Below are positions 31,094 to 41,334 of a stretch of DNA of 64,000 nucleotides, piece by piece. The translations under genes were made by a program, and so were the position numbers. The stretch lies in contig CAJHZI010000308.1 of the NCBI GenBank assembly GCA_905160935.1, positions 362,501-426,500 on the forward strand, written 5' to 3'. The DNA is from Enchytraeus crypticus. Its lineage: Eukaryota > Annelida > Clitellata > Enchytraeida > Enchytraeidae. Position 1 is the stretch's first letter. Each line of letters starts with the position of its first letter. Under the pieces are notes generated by a model, which worked only from the letters and a program-made list of their open reading frames with translations, searched no databases and had not been told where the DNA came from.

Positions 31094-34090
31094 TTGCTAT
31101 GCCGTGTTTGCCACATGCCTGCCAGACAGACTTGGCCACTGTCTCAGACTGCCAACAAGAAAACTGGCATCTGTTCGGTGTGCCTAGCTCAACGTCAGCT
31201 TCATTCGGGAGACGGAAAGGTCCATCTTCATGGCCCATTGGATAATCGGTGCCCGGGTTCCAACCAACCTCCCTTGCAGATCTCCGCACAGGCGGCAGCT
31301 TCGCAACCAGGTCTTGCAGTTTCTGATATAAGGAATAGGATCAGGAATCGGAGCTGCGACTCTGGTTCGGCTAGACAGAGTTCTCCTCCCACTGCTGCTC
31401 CCAATTCTGCTAACTTATCTCGCAATTCATTTTCCTCTCAGCCGCTCATTCTTGAACATCCCTGCTTATCGCGACCAACAATAAAACACATTCCCAAATC
31501 AGCCAGACCTGCTTGTTCAGCAGCCTTGATTGATGCCTTCCGTAAGATCGAAAGCGATCCCTCAGTTTTATCATACTGGTCAGATTTGTTGCTTTTCGCA
31601 TCTTCGGTTTTGCAAGTCCCTGCTCGCACAGGTAAAAGGCATAATCTAAGCTCTTTAATTAAGAAAAGGTTGGAGGGCCTAGGTACTAGTGCTCCCACTG
31701 AGCCGGTCGTAGAAAGAATTAAAAGAGCTCATCATTCTCATGACTCCCGTGCCTCAGCAGTCAGGTCCAAAATGGAAGATGGAAATGTTTCGGCAGCTGT
31801 GCGCATCCTCTGTTCAGACGAAAGCCCAGCGCAATGCACCATAAACACTTTCAATATCCTGAAGGCCAAGCACCCACCCGCAGCTAGTAGCAGTATAATG
31901 GCACCCCTTCCGGACTCAATGGCGACTCCGCCCATTCAAGTCTCAGAGCAGGATGTTGTCAAAGCTGTACGTAGCTTTCCAGCAGGCTCAGCAGGTGGTC
32001 CTGATGGCCTTCGCCCTCAACATCTTCTGGAGCTTGTGACTTGTAGAGAGTCGGCTGGGACATTTTTGACCGCTTTGACTTCTTTCGTGAATCTCCTTCT
32101 TAGAGGTGCTTGCCCCCCTGAGGTCCAACCGGTGCTGTTTGGTGGTAAACTCTTCGCACTCAATAAGAAATCTGGCGGCATTCGCCCCATTGCAGTGGGT
32201 TACACTTGGCGTCGTTTAGCCGCTAAATGCGCAAATCGCTATGCAGTATCTGCTCTCAGCGAATACTTGAGCCCAATTCAACTTGGAGCTGGTATTCCAG
32301 GTGGCTGTGAGGCAGCTGTTCACGCTACTCGCCGTTTCGCTGAGTCAATGCCAGCTGATCACTTCGTGGTAAAGCTAGACTTCTGTAATGCTTTTAATTG
32401 CTTGAGTAGATCACGAATGCTCAGCGAAATACATCACAGGATACCAGAGCTGTATAGTTTCTGCCATCTAGCTTACTCAAGCCCTTCGTGGTTGAAGTTC
32501 GGAGACTGGTGCATTGAGTCACAGGAAGGAGTCCAACAAGGGGATCCCTTAGGGCCCATGCTGTTTTGCCTGACTATTCACCCTCTCCTTACTTCTCTCT
32601 CTAGCGATCTCACGGTGGGATACCTAGATGACATTACTCTAGGTGGTTGCGAGTCGTCGATTGCAAATGATGTACAGACTATCATCGACAGAGGCCAAGA
32701 ATTTGGGCTTCAGTTGAATCGTACCAAGTGCGAAGTCATTTCATCAGTTTGCAAATCTCCGGGCAACTCAGTTTTGTCATCATTTGTGCCAATGTGCCTA
32801 TCCCATAGTTCTCTACTCGGCGCGCCACTCTCTGGAGAAGAAGCTACTACCACCGCTTTATCCAGTCGCCTTGAAGACCTCAAACGTACAGCATCACGCT
32901 TGAAGTCGCTAGCCGCTCATGATGCTTTAACAATCCTTCGCTTTTCTTTAAGTGCACCTAAACTTATGCACGTTCTGCGCTCTAGTCCGAGCTTCTCTAA
33001 TCCGCGGCTTTTAGACTACGACGAGGCTCTTAGGCAATGCTTATGCGCCGTTATCAACGCAGATTTGTCTGTTTTGCAGTGGCAGCAAGCCAGTCTACCG
33101 GTGAGCATGGGTGGTCTTGGAATTCGTCTTGTTTCCCATATCGCGCCTTCAGCCTTTTTGGCATCAGCGATGGGAACGAGGCAGTTGCAAGACGCCATCC
33201 TTCATAAGTGCTCCCTTTCTGCCGATAGTTCCATTGACGTTGCGTTGTCAGTTTGGTCCAAAAGCCTCACCTCCAGTGCTCCACCTTCTACCTCAGTCAG
33301 TAGCCAGAAATCATGGGACCGTCCTATAGTGGATCGGATTTATAACAGTCTGTTAGAATCCCAGTCCAATGCAGTAGACAGAGCACGACTCCTAGCTGTA
33401 TCAACTAAAAGAAGCAGCGACTGGCTTCACGCTCTCCCTGTTGCTTCTTGTGGGCTATTTTTAGACAATGAGGCGATTCGAGTAGCTGTTAGTTTCCGTT
33501 TAGGGGCGAAAACTTGCGAGCCTCACATGTGCCCCTGCGGTCATGAAGTCGACGCTTTAGGTCTCCACGGCCTCTCCTGCAAACGAAGCTCAGGTAGAAT
33601 GTCTCGCCATCATAATTTAAATGACATAATATGGCGAGCACTTTCGAGAGCAGGCATCCCTTCCTCTAAGGAGCCAAGTGGGTTGTCCAGATCAGACGGC
33701 AAGCGTCCGGACGGCATGACTTTAGTGCCCTGGTGCAACGGTAAATGTGCCGTTTGGGACGTCACGGTCATTGACACTATGGCAAACTCCTACCTGAATA
33801 CGACTTCAGTCACAGCCGGTGGTGCTGCTGTTCATGCCGCCTCTAGGAAGTTGGATAAATACCGTGATCTGTCCTTAGGATATGAAGTTGTTCCGGTGGC
33901 TATTGAAACCATGGGCCCGATGAATCCCGAAGGAGTTGAATTTATTAATGGCATAGGCAGACTTATTGCAGAGCAAACCGGCGATAAGCGAGAGACATCT
34001 TTTCTTTGGCAAAGGCTTTCCATGACTTGGCAAAGATTTAATGCAGTCTGCTTCAACAATTCTTTTAAGCCGATTGATGACCTCGAGTAG
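31094..34090 (+). CDS. Retrotransposon polyprotein: zinc-finger, reverse transcriptase, restriction-like endonuclease (998 aa)
   Basis: Residues 3-56 hold a Cys/His cluster (CRVC, CSVC, HLHG, NRCPGS), probably nucleic-acid binding. The reverse transcriptase spans about 280-620: motif A KLDFCNAFN (427-435), motif B QQGDPLGP (481-488), motif C YLDD (510-513). C-terminal zinc motif: C808, C813, C815, H825, C829 with H839/H840. The endonuclease signature follows: KRPDG (870-874) and WDVTVID (888-894), the R/KPD...D pattern of R2-type restriction-like nucleases. The enzyme would nick target DNA and copy its RNA from the nick. There is no AP-endonuclease domain. The start is the first Met before the zinc cluster; a start slightly upstream is not excluded. 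No stop or frameshift, and the codon use is richer in GC than the flanks. Confidence 0.92.
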   Translation: MLCRVCHMPARQTWPLSQTANKKTGICSVCLAQRQLHSGDGKVHLHGPLDNRCPGSNQPPLQISAQAAASQPGLAVSDIRNRIRNRSCDSGSARQSSPPTAAPNSANLSRNSFSSQPLILEHPCLSRPTIKHIPKSARPACSAALIDAFRKIESDPSVLSYWSDLLLFASSVLQVPARTGKRHNLSSLIKKRLEGLGTSAPTEPVVERIKRAHHSHDSRASAVRSKMEDGNVSAAVRILCSDESPAQCTINTFNILKAKHPPAASSSIMAPLPDSMATPPIQVSEQDVVKAVRSFPAGSAGGPDGLRPQHLLELVTCRESAGTFLTALTSFVNLLLRGACPPEVQPVLFGGKLFALNKKSGGIRPIAVGYTWRRLAAKCANRYAVSALSEYLSPIQLGAGIPGGCEAAVHATRRFAESMPADHFVVKLDFCNAFNCLSRSRMLSEIHHRIPELYSFCHLAYSSPSWLKFGDWCIESQEGVQQGDPLGPMLFCLTIHPLLTSLSSDLTVGYLDDITLGGCESSIANDVQTIIDRGQEFGLQLNRTKCEVISSVCKSPGNSVLSSFVPMCLSHSSLLGAPLSGEEATTTALSSRLEDLKRTASRLKSLAAHDALTILRFSLSAPKLMHVLRSSPSFSNPRLLDYDEALRQCLCAVINADLSVLQWQQASLPVSMGGLGIRLVSHIAPSAFLASAMGTRQLQDAILHKCSLSADSSIDVALSVWSKSLTSSAPPSTSVSSQKSWDRPIVDRIYNSLLESQSNAVDRARLLAVSTKRSSDWLHALPVASCGLFLDNEAIRVAVSFRLGAKTCEPHMCPCGHEVDALGLHGLSCKRSSGRMSRHHNLNDIIWRALSRAGIPSSKEPSGLSRSDGKRPDGMTLVPWCNGKCAVWDVTVIDTMANSYLNTTSVTAGGAAVHAASRKLDKYRDLSLGYEVVPVAIETMGPMNPEGVEFINGIGRLIAEQTGDKRETSFLWQRLSMTWQRFNAVCFNNSFKPIDDLE

Positions 34091-34157
34091 CCGGGCGGCG
34101 ATTCAGCACGTATTGCTCGAATCGTTTTTATCAAACCCCAGGTTCTTTACACCGGGG
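34091..34157 (+). other. Retrotransposon 3' tail with terminal stem-loop
   Basis: From gccgggcggcgattcag to ccccaggttctttacaccgg. The last 22 nt pair as CCCC(A)GGT/ACCGGGG. In the diverged copy G the same place reads cgggtttagtaaacccg, a perfect hairpin of different sequence, so the structure looks conserved. Probably the RNA signal for reverse transcription. Confidence 0.7.
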
Positions 34158-34300
34158 AAAAAAAAAAAAAATAACAATAATAATAATAATTATTATTATT
34201 ATTAATATTAAGAATAATAATAATTATTATTAATATTGTTATTATTGTTATTATTAATATAATAATAATAATAATTATTATTATTATTATTATAATTTTT
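34158..34300. repeat. A run plus TAA/TTA microsatellite
   Basis: Directly follows the full-length element, then switches orientation repeatedly until copy F. Confidence 0.9.
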
Positions 34301-34315
34301 TTAAAAATATTTTTT

Positions 34316-34740
34316 ACCCCGGTGTAAAGAACCTGGGGTTTGATGAAAACGATTCAAGCAATATGTGCTGAATCGCCGCCCGGCTACTCGAGGTCATCAA
34401 TCGGCTTAAAAGAATTGTTGAAGCAGACTGCATGAAATCTTTTCAAACTCATGGAAAGCCTTTGCCAAAGAAAAGATGTCTCTCGCTCATCGCCGGTTTG
34501 CTCTGTGATAAGTCTGCTTATGCCATTAATAAAGTCAACTCCTTCGTGAATCATCGGGCCCATGATTTCAATGGTCACCGGAACAACTTCATATATATAT
34601 ATCCTGAGGACAGATCACGGTATTTATCCAACTTCCTAGAGGCGGCATGAACAGCAGCTCCACCGGCTGTGACTGAAGTCCTATTCAGGTAGGAGTTTGC
34701 CATAGTGTCAATGACCGTGACGTCCCATACGGCACATTTA
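34316..34740 (-). mobile_element. TAA-targeting retrotransposon, 5'-truncated copy F
   Basis: The minus strand carries the tail and the last ~110 codons, with stops removed only in parts. A small atatatat insertion is at about 34591-34603. It is cut at ggcacattta, the codons for KCAVWDV, then TTA repeats. It is the only copy besides E that covers the host sequence interrupted by the hAT element in copy A. Confidence 0.88.
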
Positions 34741-34771
34741 TATTTTATCTTATTATTATTATTATTATTTT

Positions 34772-34950
34772 CCCCGGGTTTAGTAAACCCGAGGTTTGAT
34801 AAAAACAATTCGAACAATACGTGTTGAATCGCCTCCCGGCTACTTGAGGTCATCTAGCTGCTCAAAAGAATTGATGAAGTAGACTGCATTAAATCTTTGC
34901 AAAATCATGGAAAGCCTTTGCCAACGAAAGGAGGTCTCTAGCTTACCGCC
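34772..34950 (-). mobile_element. TAA-targeting retrotransposon, diverged truncated copy G
   Basis: The most diverged copy: tail with an altered terminal hairpin (ccccgggtttagtaaacccg), altered internal bases (gcctcccggc), and the ORF end to about 34950, where similarity stops without a TTA run. Confidence 0.8.
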
Positions 34951-35470
34951 TTCAATAACTCAAAATATGCATCATTCAAATTCAACCACTTCAGTGGTTT
35001 CCCCTTGTTGATCTTCCAGCAGCTATTTATTGGTAGGATAATCTCTCGATGACCGTGACAAACCGTGAGTAATGCAAGAATTTATATTCATGCTCTAAAT
35101 GTGCTCTTATAGTTTGTTATATGAGTTTACATTTCTTCTATTTTGGATATACAATATTTTATGAACTCCGCTGTAGCCTACCTGTTTGGAAAATGTATTC
35201 TATACAAAGAGACTTTTAAAAAGTTAATTATCACTGTATGAGAACTTCACTCATCTTCGGGTAGTCACGTTATTTTTGTCACTAGATCGGATTCCATTGA
35301 GATATATAGGCCTAAAGTGTACATTTACTTGATCTAAAGAAAAAGAAATACAGAAATAGAAACACGCAAGGAAACTGAAAACGTGAGTTCTCTCTTATGT
35401 AATAAATTCACTAATAATTATAATATCGTCGTTCCTTTAGTGAGTTGTTTATAAATTTCACTTTTTTACA
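34951..35470. other. Intergenic, no gene seen
   Basis: AT-rich stretch between the retrotransposon nest and the 3' end of the GPCR gene; may include its 3' UTR. Confidence 0.45.
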
Positions 35471-35482
35471 GGTAAATTGTGA

Positions 35483-36658
35483 TTAAGGGGATCGAGGGCG
35501 AGCCCACACAGTAGACTGAGGTGGTCTGACTACGAGATGAGACCTCGAGAACTCTCTAATGTCCACCTCCGATGATCCGTCCATCCAGCAAGCCGTTTGA
35601 GGGCCCTTCCTGGCCAGCTTAGCGAGGAACGTTCTCAGTGTGTCGTACTGCACAGAGTAAAGAAACGGATTTGCTGCAAGACTGCAGAATGGCAGGATTG
35701 GAACGATGTCCAGTATGTAATCACTGGCTTTGAATCTAAATCCGAGGAACTTAAGCGTGAAGAATACATGAATTGGCAGCCAACTGAGAGCAAAGACTCC
35801 GGAGACAAGTGCAAGGGTTTTGACGAGATTTTTATGCTTACGTCTAGCTGCAACTCTTTTAGTCACAACGATGTTCTCCTGAACGATAGCGAATCTCCTT
35901 CCAACCACTAAGCAGATTCTGGCATAGCAGTAGATAATGATAATGACAGGAGTGAGGTAGAGGAACGCGACGCTGTAGACGGCGTACACACGGCGGAGTG
36001 CAGGGGACGTCCAGCGCTCCAGGGCGTAGCACTGTCTCTCTCGCACGACGGCCGTTGATATATGAAGAGGCAGCGAGGTGGAAAGACCAATCAGCCAGGG
36101 TATGAGTAAGAGCACCTTTAGCATCCACTGACGATACTGATGCTTGTGGAATAAGGAGTGAACGACCTTGATGTATCGCTCCAGCGCGATGACTGCCAGT
36201 GACGCTATCGATGACATTGTCGGCAGAGTGAGCGACGTTTGAACCAGATAGCAGAGTATTGTTCCAGGCAAATCTGTAGAATAACGATACTCCGCTAACT
36301 TCATTATTTTCACTACTGAGATGGAAACGCACCCGAACAGATCAAGTATGGTTTGATTTAGTATCATGATATCGGTTGTTGACTTCGTTCCCTCAATGAA
36401 GAATCCAAGTACAGTTAGTGTAAATCCGTTTCCTATCATCCCGATGATTCCGACGACTAGGTAGAGTATATGAATGGACGCGCTATCAGGAACGTGTTCA
36501 GATCCTTGCAGAGGATTACAATTCAGGTCCCAAATAACAGAGTTTCGATAATGTGCAGGACCAGAAGATAAAAGTGCGGCTATGGGCGACTCCGTGCTTA
36601 CATCGGCAGACATTGTCAATTTCTCGATAGTAGATAAATTAGATGATTTAGAGAACAT
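35483..36658 (-). CDS. Rhodopsin-like (class A) GPCR, orphan, single exon (391 aa)
   Basis: Seven hydrophobic segments: TM1 62-88 (GNG, N77), TM2 95-119 (NQTILD, D106), TM3 135-158 ending in ERY (160-162), TM4 179-199 (W188), TM5 224-251 (P237), TM6 278-302 (SWLP 292-295), TM7 314-338 (NPFLY 330-334). C136 and C210 can make the usual TM3-ECL2 disulfide. The N-terminus of about 60 residues is extracellular and has an NQT only inside TM2, so no clear glycosylation site. The third intracellular loop is short and basic (RRFAIVQ, AARRKHK). Class A receptors couple ligand binding at the cell surface to G proteins. The ligand group cannot be told by eye. The ORF has no intron, which is common for lineage-expanded invertebrate receptors. 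Start: first Met; M16 is an alternative. Confidence 0.92.
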   Translation of the reverse strand: MFSKSSNLSTIEKLTMSADVSTESPIAALLSSGPAHYRNSVIWDLNCNPLQGSEHVPDSASIHILYLVVGIIGMIGNGFTLTVLGFFIEGTKSTTDIMILNQTILDLFGCVSISVVKIMKLAEYRYSTDLPGTILCYLVQTSLTLPTMSSIASLAVIALERYIKVVHSLFHKHQYRQWMLKVLLLIPWLIGLSTSLPLHISTAVVRERQCYALERWTSPALRRVYAVYSVAFLYLTPVIIIIYCYARICLVVGRRFAIVQENIVVTKRVAARRKHKNLVKTLALVSGVFALSWLPIHVFFTLKFLGFRFKASDYILDIVPILPFCSLAANPFLYSVQYDTLRTFLAKLARKGPQTACWMDGSSEVDIREFSRSHLVVRPPQSTVWARPRSP

Positions 36659-37185
36659 TTCAATTATTCCTGAAATGTTGAATATTAATTATAGTAATAA
36701 ACCTGACATTGGAAGGCAATGCATTCACAAAACATTTCATATTCAACTTGCTTCAGAGTACAAAAAACGCTTATCTTGTCGTAATCACTGATATACTTAG
36801 CTGAATATAGGAGACTGCTATACCCTCTGTCTAAAAACGATTCCTTAAAATAATTGTGAATAATATCAGGAATGAAGCATTTATTCCTTTTCCGTTTGAC
36901 ACTTCATTCCACTCCACTAGATAAGCCAATTTGATACATAAATACCCGTTTTGGCCGATATACATGCATCTTTATCATGCAATCATGTATCTTTCATTGC
37001 ATCATTCATTCGTTATGTTTGTTTCTCTTTTATGCACCTATAGTGTGATTTACTTTCAATGGTTATATTCATTTTGCTTTTATTTGTAGCTGATTGTATG
37101 TATGTTGTTGACCGTTTGAAATTTGAAATTAAACAAAGTTCTCTCTCTCTCTTTAATTCTCTCCCTCCCCCCCTCTCTCTCTCTC
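36659..37185. other. Intergenic with CT-rich stretch
   Basis: Upstream of the GPCR; contains a pyrimidine run at about 37141-37190. No gene seen. Confidence 0.45.
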
Positions 37186-37724
37186 TTAAAAATTGAAAAA
37201 TCTAAATTGTTTTCCGCAAGATAACCCTCAGTGACATACTAGACAACATTGGAAGAGTATACCTACCTGTATAATGGATAGCCTGCGTGTCTACTTTTTG
37301 TCACACTAATCCAGTGTAATATAAGTTTCGAATAACACCAAAGATTTTGTAGTTACAAAATCCTTAGTGTTATTCGAAACTTGTATACAAAACATGCATA
37401 CGTGATGCTGCGCTTCTGCGATAGAGATTGATTCATAAGTTAGCTGCGCTTGATAAGGGTATCATTGAAAGCGCTGTTCAGCAATTCATCAAGGCATGGG
37501 TCGGTCATTTTGAATATAAGATGCAATGATCGAAATAAAGCATTAATTAGTAAATGTATTCATTAGACAGCTCTTTTCAGAGCCTGCAAAGTAAATAAAA
37601 TGAAATCTACTTAGTTAAGCAGCCTGTAATGTATAGACACGCGGTGTATAGATATAGTCTTCCACAGTTGTCCAACACCTCACTGAGGGTTATCGTGCGG
37701 AAAACACTCACGATTTTTAATTGT
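37186..37724. mobile_element. Foldback element with nested hairpin
   Basis: The left end (gttttccgcaagataaccct, about 37210) is complementary to the right end (agggttatcgtgcggaaaac, about 37687-37706), and the match extends inward through gacacgc and outward through aaaaatc. Inside the left arm is a second palindrome at 37330-37385 (aagtttcgaataacacc and its complement). There is no transposase ORF. No clear target duplication was found, so the superfamily is unknown. Confidence 0.75.
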
Positions 37725-38010
37725 AAGATAGATTAACCAAACTTGGCTTGTATGTGCCAAATAGGCTTACCTAGTGGAGTACTGAACGTGCAGGCCAATA
37801 TTGGAATGAGTGCTTAATTTTTGAAATGATTAATATTATTATGCAGGGACGTTTTTAAGAGACGAAGTGAATGTACGAAAAGCATCAACCTCATTGCAGC
37901 AATTTTAAGAGTCTAAATGACTAAGAAATAAAAATTTATTCGTCTATGTAAATAGCTAGCTATCGAGATGCCGTAAAATTCGATATAATAAGCTTAAACA
38001 GACTTGGTTC
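37725..38010. other. Intergenic, nothing seen
   Basis: Short AT-rich spacer between the foldback element and a SINE cluster. Confidence 0.4.
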
Positions 38011-38019
38011 TATTCACTG

Positions 38020-38347
38020 CAGCTCTGGTCTCATCGGATTAGCCTCTAATGGGCTGTAATAGCAAGAAATCCTTGGCGTCCTCCATCCTAATTCCGCCGG
38101 AACATGAAGATATGTAGCCATAGAACCCATGGCTACATTTACTATAGACGGTAAAGGAGAGAGAAGTGGAGATCTGAAAAGGAACTCAATTTCCTTGAAT
38201 GTACATGCAAACTCTGTAGGGCCGATGTTAACGCCAGTTTCATCTCTCGAAAGCAATGTCAGTGACGGGCGAGCCCTGGATTTGAACCCACACATACTGA
38301 CCCGCAGTCTAATATCTTACCGACATCGCCACTGGCTCCAGCCAGTA
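38020..38347 (-). repeat. tRNA-derived SINE, family A, long copy
   Basis: On the minus strand: gccagtggcgatgtcggtaa head, box B gggttcaaatcc, cgcccgtcactgacattgct, then the body ttcgagagatgaaactggcg and a longer 3' portion reaching about 38020. The minus-strand 93-aa frame lies within it. Confidence 0.8.
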
Positions 38348-38484
38348 AAGAATGGTCGATAATATCAGAGAATACATGTATTCCCTGACATTTCTAAGGA
38401 TCATAGGTAGGCCAAATCCCTTGAGCGGAACGGGTGAAACAATGTTTTCCTGAATTAGGTTTTTCATTTGTTCCCTGATATAAC

Positions 38485-38640
38485 TGATTCTTAACAGCCT
38501 AAACCCGCAGCCAACGTCACTTAACTTACATCTCTCGAAAAAGATATCAGTGACGGTGGAGACCAGGACTTGAACCCATGCATATTGATCCGCTCTCGGA
38601 TATCTTACCAACATCGCCACTGACTCCAGCCAGTATTCGT
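38485..38640 (-). repeat. tRNA-derived SINE, family A
   Basis: Minus-strand copy: ccagtggcgatgttggtaag with agtca variation, gggttcaagtcc box B, tcactgatatctttttcgag body. Confidence 0.8.
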
Positions 38641-38754
38641 TAGAACATTGTATAAGTATGGTGTAATTGAAAAACAAAGATTTACACATGTGTATACATA
38701 TTAAAGGGTACTAAATTAGGATAGGCCTTGAATATCAGACTGAATTAAGCCGAT

Positions 38755-38875
38755 GTCTTAATTTGTTGGCATGTAGTTTGACAGAGGAGCATGGTTCAAA
38801 TCTAGTGCTCTTCCAGTCACGGACATTTTGTGGAGCAGGAAATGGACTTTAAAACTGCTTTTAACCTTTTAAGCA
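38755..38875 (+). repeat. tRNA-derived SINE, family A, diverged
   Basis: ggttcaaatctagtgctc followed by ccagtcacggacatt and gcaggaaatggac; weaker match than the neighbouring copies. Confidence 0.55.
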
Positions 38876-38879
38876 TAAA

Positions 38880-40570
38880 CATGCATATTTAAACAGCGAA
38901 ATTTTGTTTAATATAGTCAACTTGCAATGCAATGTTAGTGAGAAACCAGGATACATCATCAAACAAGATTCCAACAAGAAATAAAAATTAGTTGAATAAT
39001 TCCGCAATCATAAATTAGAAACTCATGCATTACGCGTTATGCCTACTAATTATATAGGCATACTAGGCCCTATAAGGCTATAATAATATGATTACGTTTC
39101 TTGAAAGAGTTGATAAGAGAGAAAAATCTAAATAATTCATAGGGCAGTTTACTTGATATTCAACTATAAACTGTCTAATTTATAAAATATCTGGCCTCAA
39201 AAGCTATACATATCATTACGAATAATCATTTCACTTTATTGCGTATTCTTGCATTTTAATGATGAAATATAAACACATTTTACATGTATATTAGGCCTAC
39301 CATATAAAGATTATTATAACTAAGCCATGAGGTGGCTAATGAAGTTAAAAATTATCTGATGGAAAATATTATTTTTTGACATATTGCGACAATATATAAA
39401 CTTTACAAAAAGATCTAGATTAGCATTTAAAACAAATTACGACAGCACCCGATACTTCCGTCAGATTGAACTTTGTAAAATACAAATGCTTAGTTTATAT
39501 CTGAAAAATCAAGGTTTGACTGTGATGTAGCTTTAAATTTAAACTTTTTGTCACTAATCATCGATTCTTCTTCATTGCAATCGTGACAAATATGTGCTAT
39601 TTGCAGTGATCTAGAAATTGTCAAGTCTACAATCGGACGGAGCTTTAAAACATGCGGTTCGTTGAAGCACGTTAATCACTGAGCGGATTGAGCATTGAGC
39701 AGAATAGTAATATAGTTAAACATTTTGGGCATCGAGGATTGAGCCGAGCTCTAGTGCCTCATAAACCTATTAAAATAGTACACAATCTTTCAGCAACCAA
39801 GGGATTCGAAAACGCTTTACGAACTGATGCTTTTGTTCGTTTCTGTCAAAAAACTCTTAGTAATTGTGCATGAGTATCGAATAACCTTTGTAATTTTTTA
39901 ATAATAAAAGCTCATTTCCGATTCTGATGATTTCAAGATGACAACAGGAAATATCTGATTACTAAAGAAGAGAATGTTAGCATTTTGAAAAGAAAGATTT
40001 TTAGAAGAAGATTATAGTTTTATAAAATAGGGTACCAAGAGTTGCTGTAGGCCTACGTAAAACTAGGGCAACCTTTACCAAACACACAGCTGTCATGCTC
40101 TCTACAGAAGCATGACAGTTTTATTTGAGACACAGTCAAATATTTGTGATACTATGATTTAGCTTGCAATTCATTTCTTGAGTTCCAGACTTTAGCATAC
40201 AAAAAGAATACTGTTGCCCTCAATATTACAATGTCTAGACTTTACTTTAATTTTTCAGCAATCTCATATTACAACAATCTCAAATCTCATACAAGATATT
40301 GAATATATGTTAGCAGAGTAATTATCTTATTCTTTAAATTCTCAAAGCAGAGAAATCAAGAAATGAAGTAATTCAGTACGCCTACTGTAACATTGATAAC
40401 AGAACGAGGTAAAGAGTGTGAGTGTATCGAACTCGTATTAAAGAGTCTGGGGTAAACAGGATTGTTTTCTGAGGGATTTATTGCCCTTTCCTGTAGTTGT
40501 TAGTCAAAGCTGAGGAAGGCATATGTGGCGCACCTCGTCAAGAGCAAAATCCCCCTAGAATAATGATATA
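38880..40570. other. Gene-free AT-rich stretch
   Basis: No supported gene. The 61-codon frame at 39688-39873 has no recognised domain. A short hairpin ctgtcatgct/agcatgacag lies at about 40090-40120. Confidence 0.45.
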
Positions 40571-40574
40571 TCAA

Positions 40575-40636
40575 ACGGAATACTAGAGATGAGTGGAATC
40601 GCGTTGTATTGCATGGACCTAACTGTAGGCAGTGCA

Positions 40637-40698
<62 letters not shown>

Positions 40699-40700
40699 AA
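40575..40700 (+). repeat. RTE-like 3' end followed by GA microsatellite
   Basis: gagatgagtggaatcgcgtt, gcatggacctaactgtaggc and agtgcacaaagagag match the retrotransposon 3' end of 30236-30510, then a (ga)n run at 40640-40693. Confidence 0.75.
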
Positions 40701-40739
40701 CATTAAGAATCAATAAAGACTCTGAAGTTAAGAGAATAG

Positions 40740-41330
40740 ACTAACTTTTTGTTTTTTGAAGTCGGAACAAAATACAGTTACTAGTATAATTCGTCCGCTA
40801 CCATAGCCCGGGCCAGGTCAACATGGAGCGTTATGAAGCCAATCTCAAACATTAAAAAACTTAGGCCTAATGAAATATCTTTAAAAATCAATCTGGGGGA
40901 CGAGAAAATGCAATACTACGAGAGCTTTAGTCACGCATTCCCATCACATTGCCAGCAACAGAAAAAGAAAATAAAAGCTGTTTTTAACAGTCCATGAATT
41001 AGCTTTTAAGAAATTAAGAAAAGGCTAGTGAATGGATCATGTAGCATGAAAACGAAAAGAGGTTTAAACGCCAAAAATAACTGCTTATTGTGCCAGGAAG
41101 CGAAAGTTTTATTATATAGCCTAGTCTGAACGATACGGCATGGCAATATAGCATTCACATCTAAAAGACAAAAATGATGAGAGAGTTCAAGGAAAGAGGT
41201 AAAATCAATATTACCATAACTGGTAGAGATTGGAGCAGGTATGCCTAAGGAGTGTCAAACATTTAGTTCACAATATAACTGAAGCAAATTTACTGTGAGA
41301 CCGAAATATGCAATAGGATTGCAGGTATAC
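40740..41330. other. Intergenic with probable retrotransposon debris
   Basis: Phrase ggtagagattggagcaggta near 41220 resembles ggtaaagataggagcagttg at about 42485, hinting at old RTE sequence. No gene seen. Confidence 0.4.
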
Positions 41331-41334
41331 TTAA

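Larger units (their letters stand above)
30799..34157 (+). mobile_element. Full-length TAA-microsatellite-targeting non-LTR retrotransposon (copy E)
   Basis: About 3.36 kb between a 5' (taa)n flank and a 3' A run plus taacaataataataa. It has a 5' leader of about 295 nt, one intact 998-codon ORF and a 67-nt 3' tail after the stop that can form a stem-loop at the very end. There are no long terminal repeats. Six truncated relatives lie in the same array. Insertion in TAA repeats together with a restriction-like endonuclease recalls the R4/Dong group of the R2 superclade; that placement is an inference. The intact ORF suggests recent insertion. Confidence 0.85.

Noticed and set aside
31083-34134. 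Several minus-strand and alternate-frame ORFs inside the retrotransposon
   Set aside because: They overlap the 998-codon frame that has all family motifs; no independent evidence.
35597-36332. Overlapping ORFs on both strands within the GPCR
   Set aside because: The receptor frame has all hallmark residues; the others are shadows.
38014-38295. 93-aa minus-strand ORF as a gene
   Set aside because: It lies inside a tRNA-derived SINE copy.
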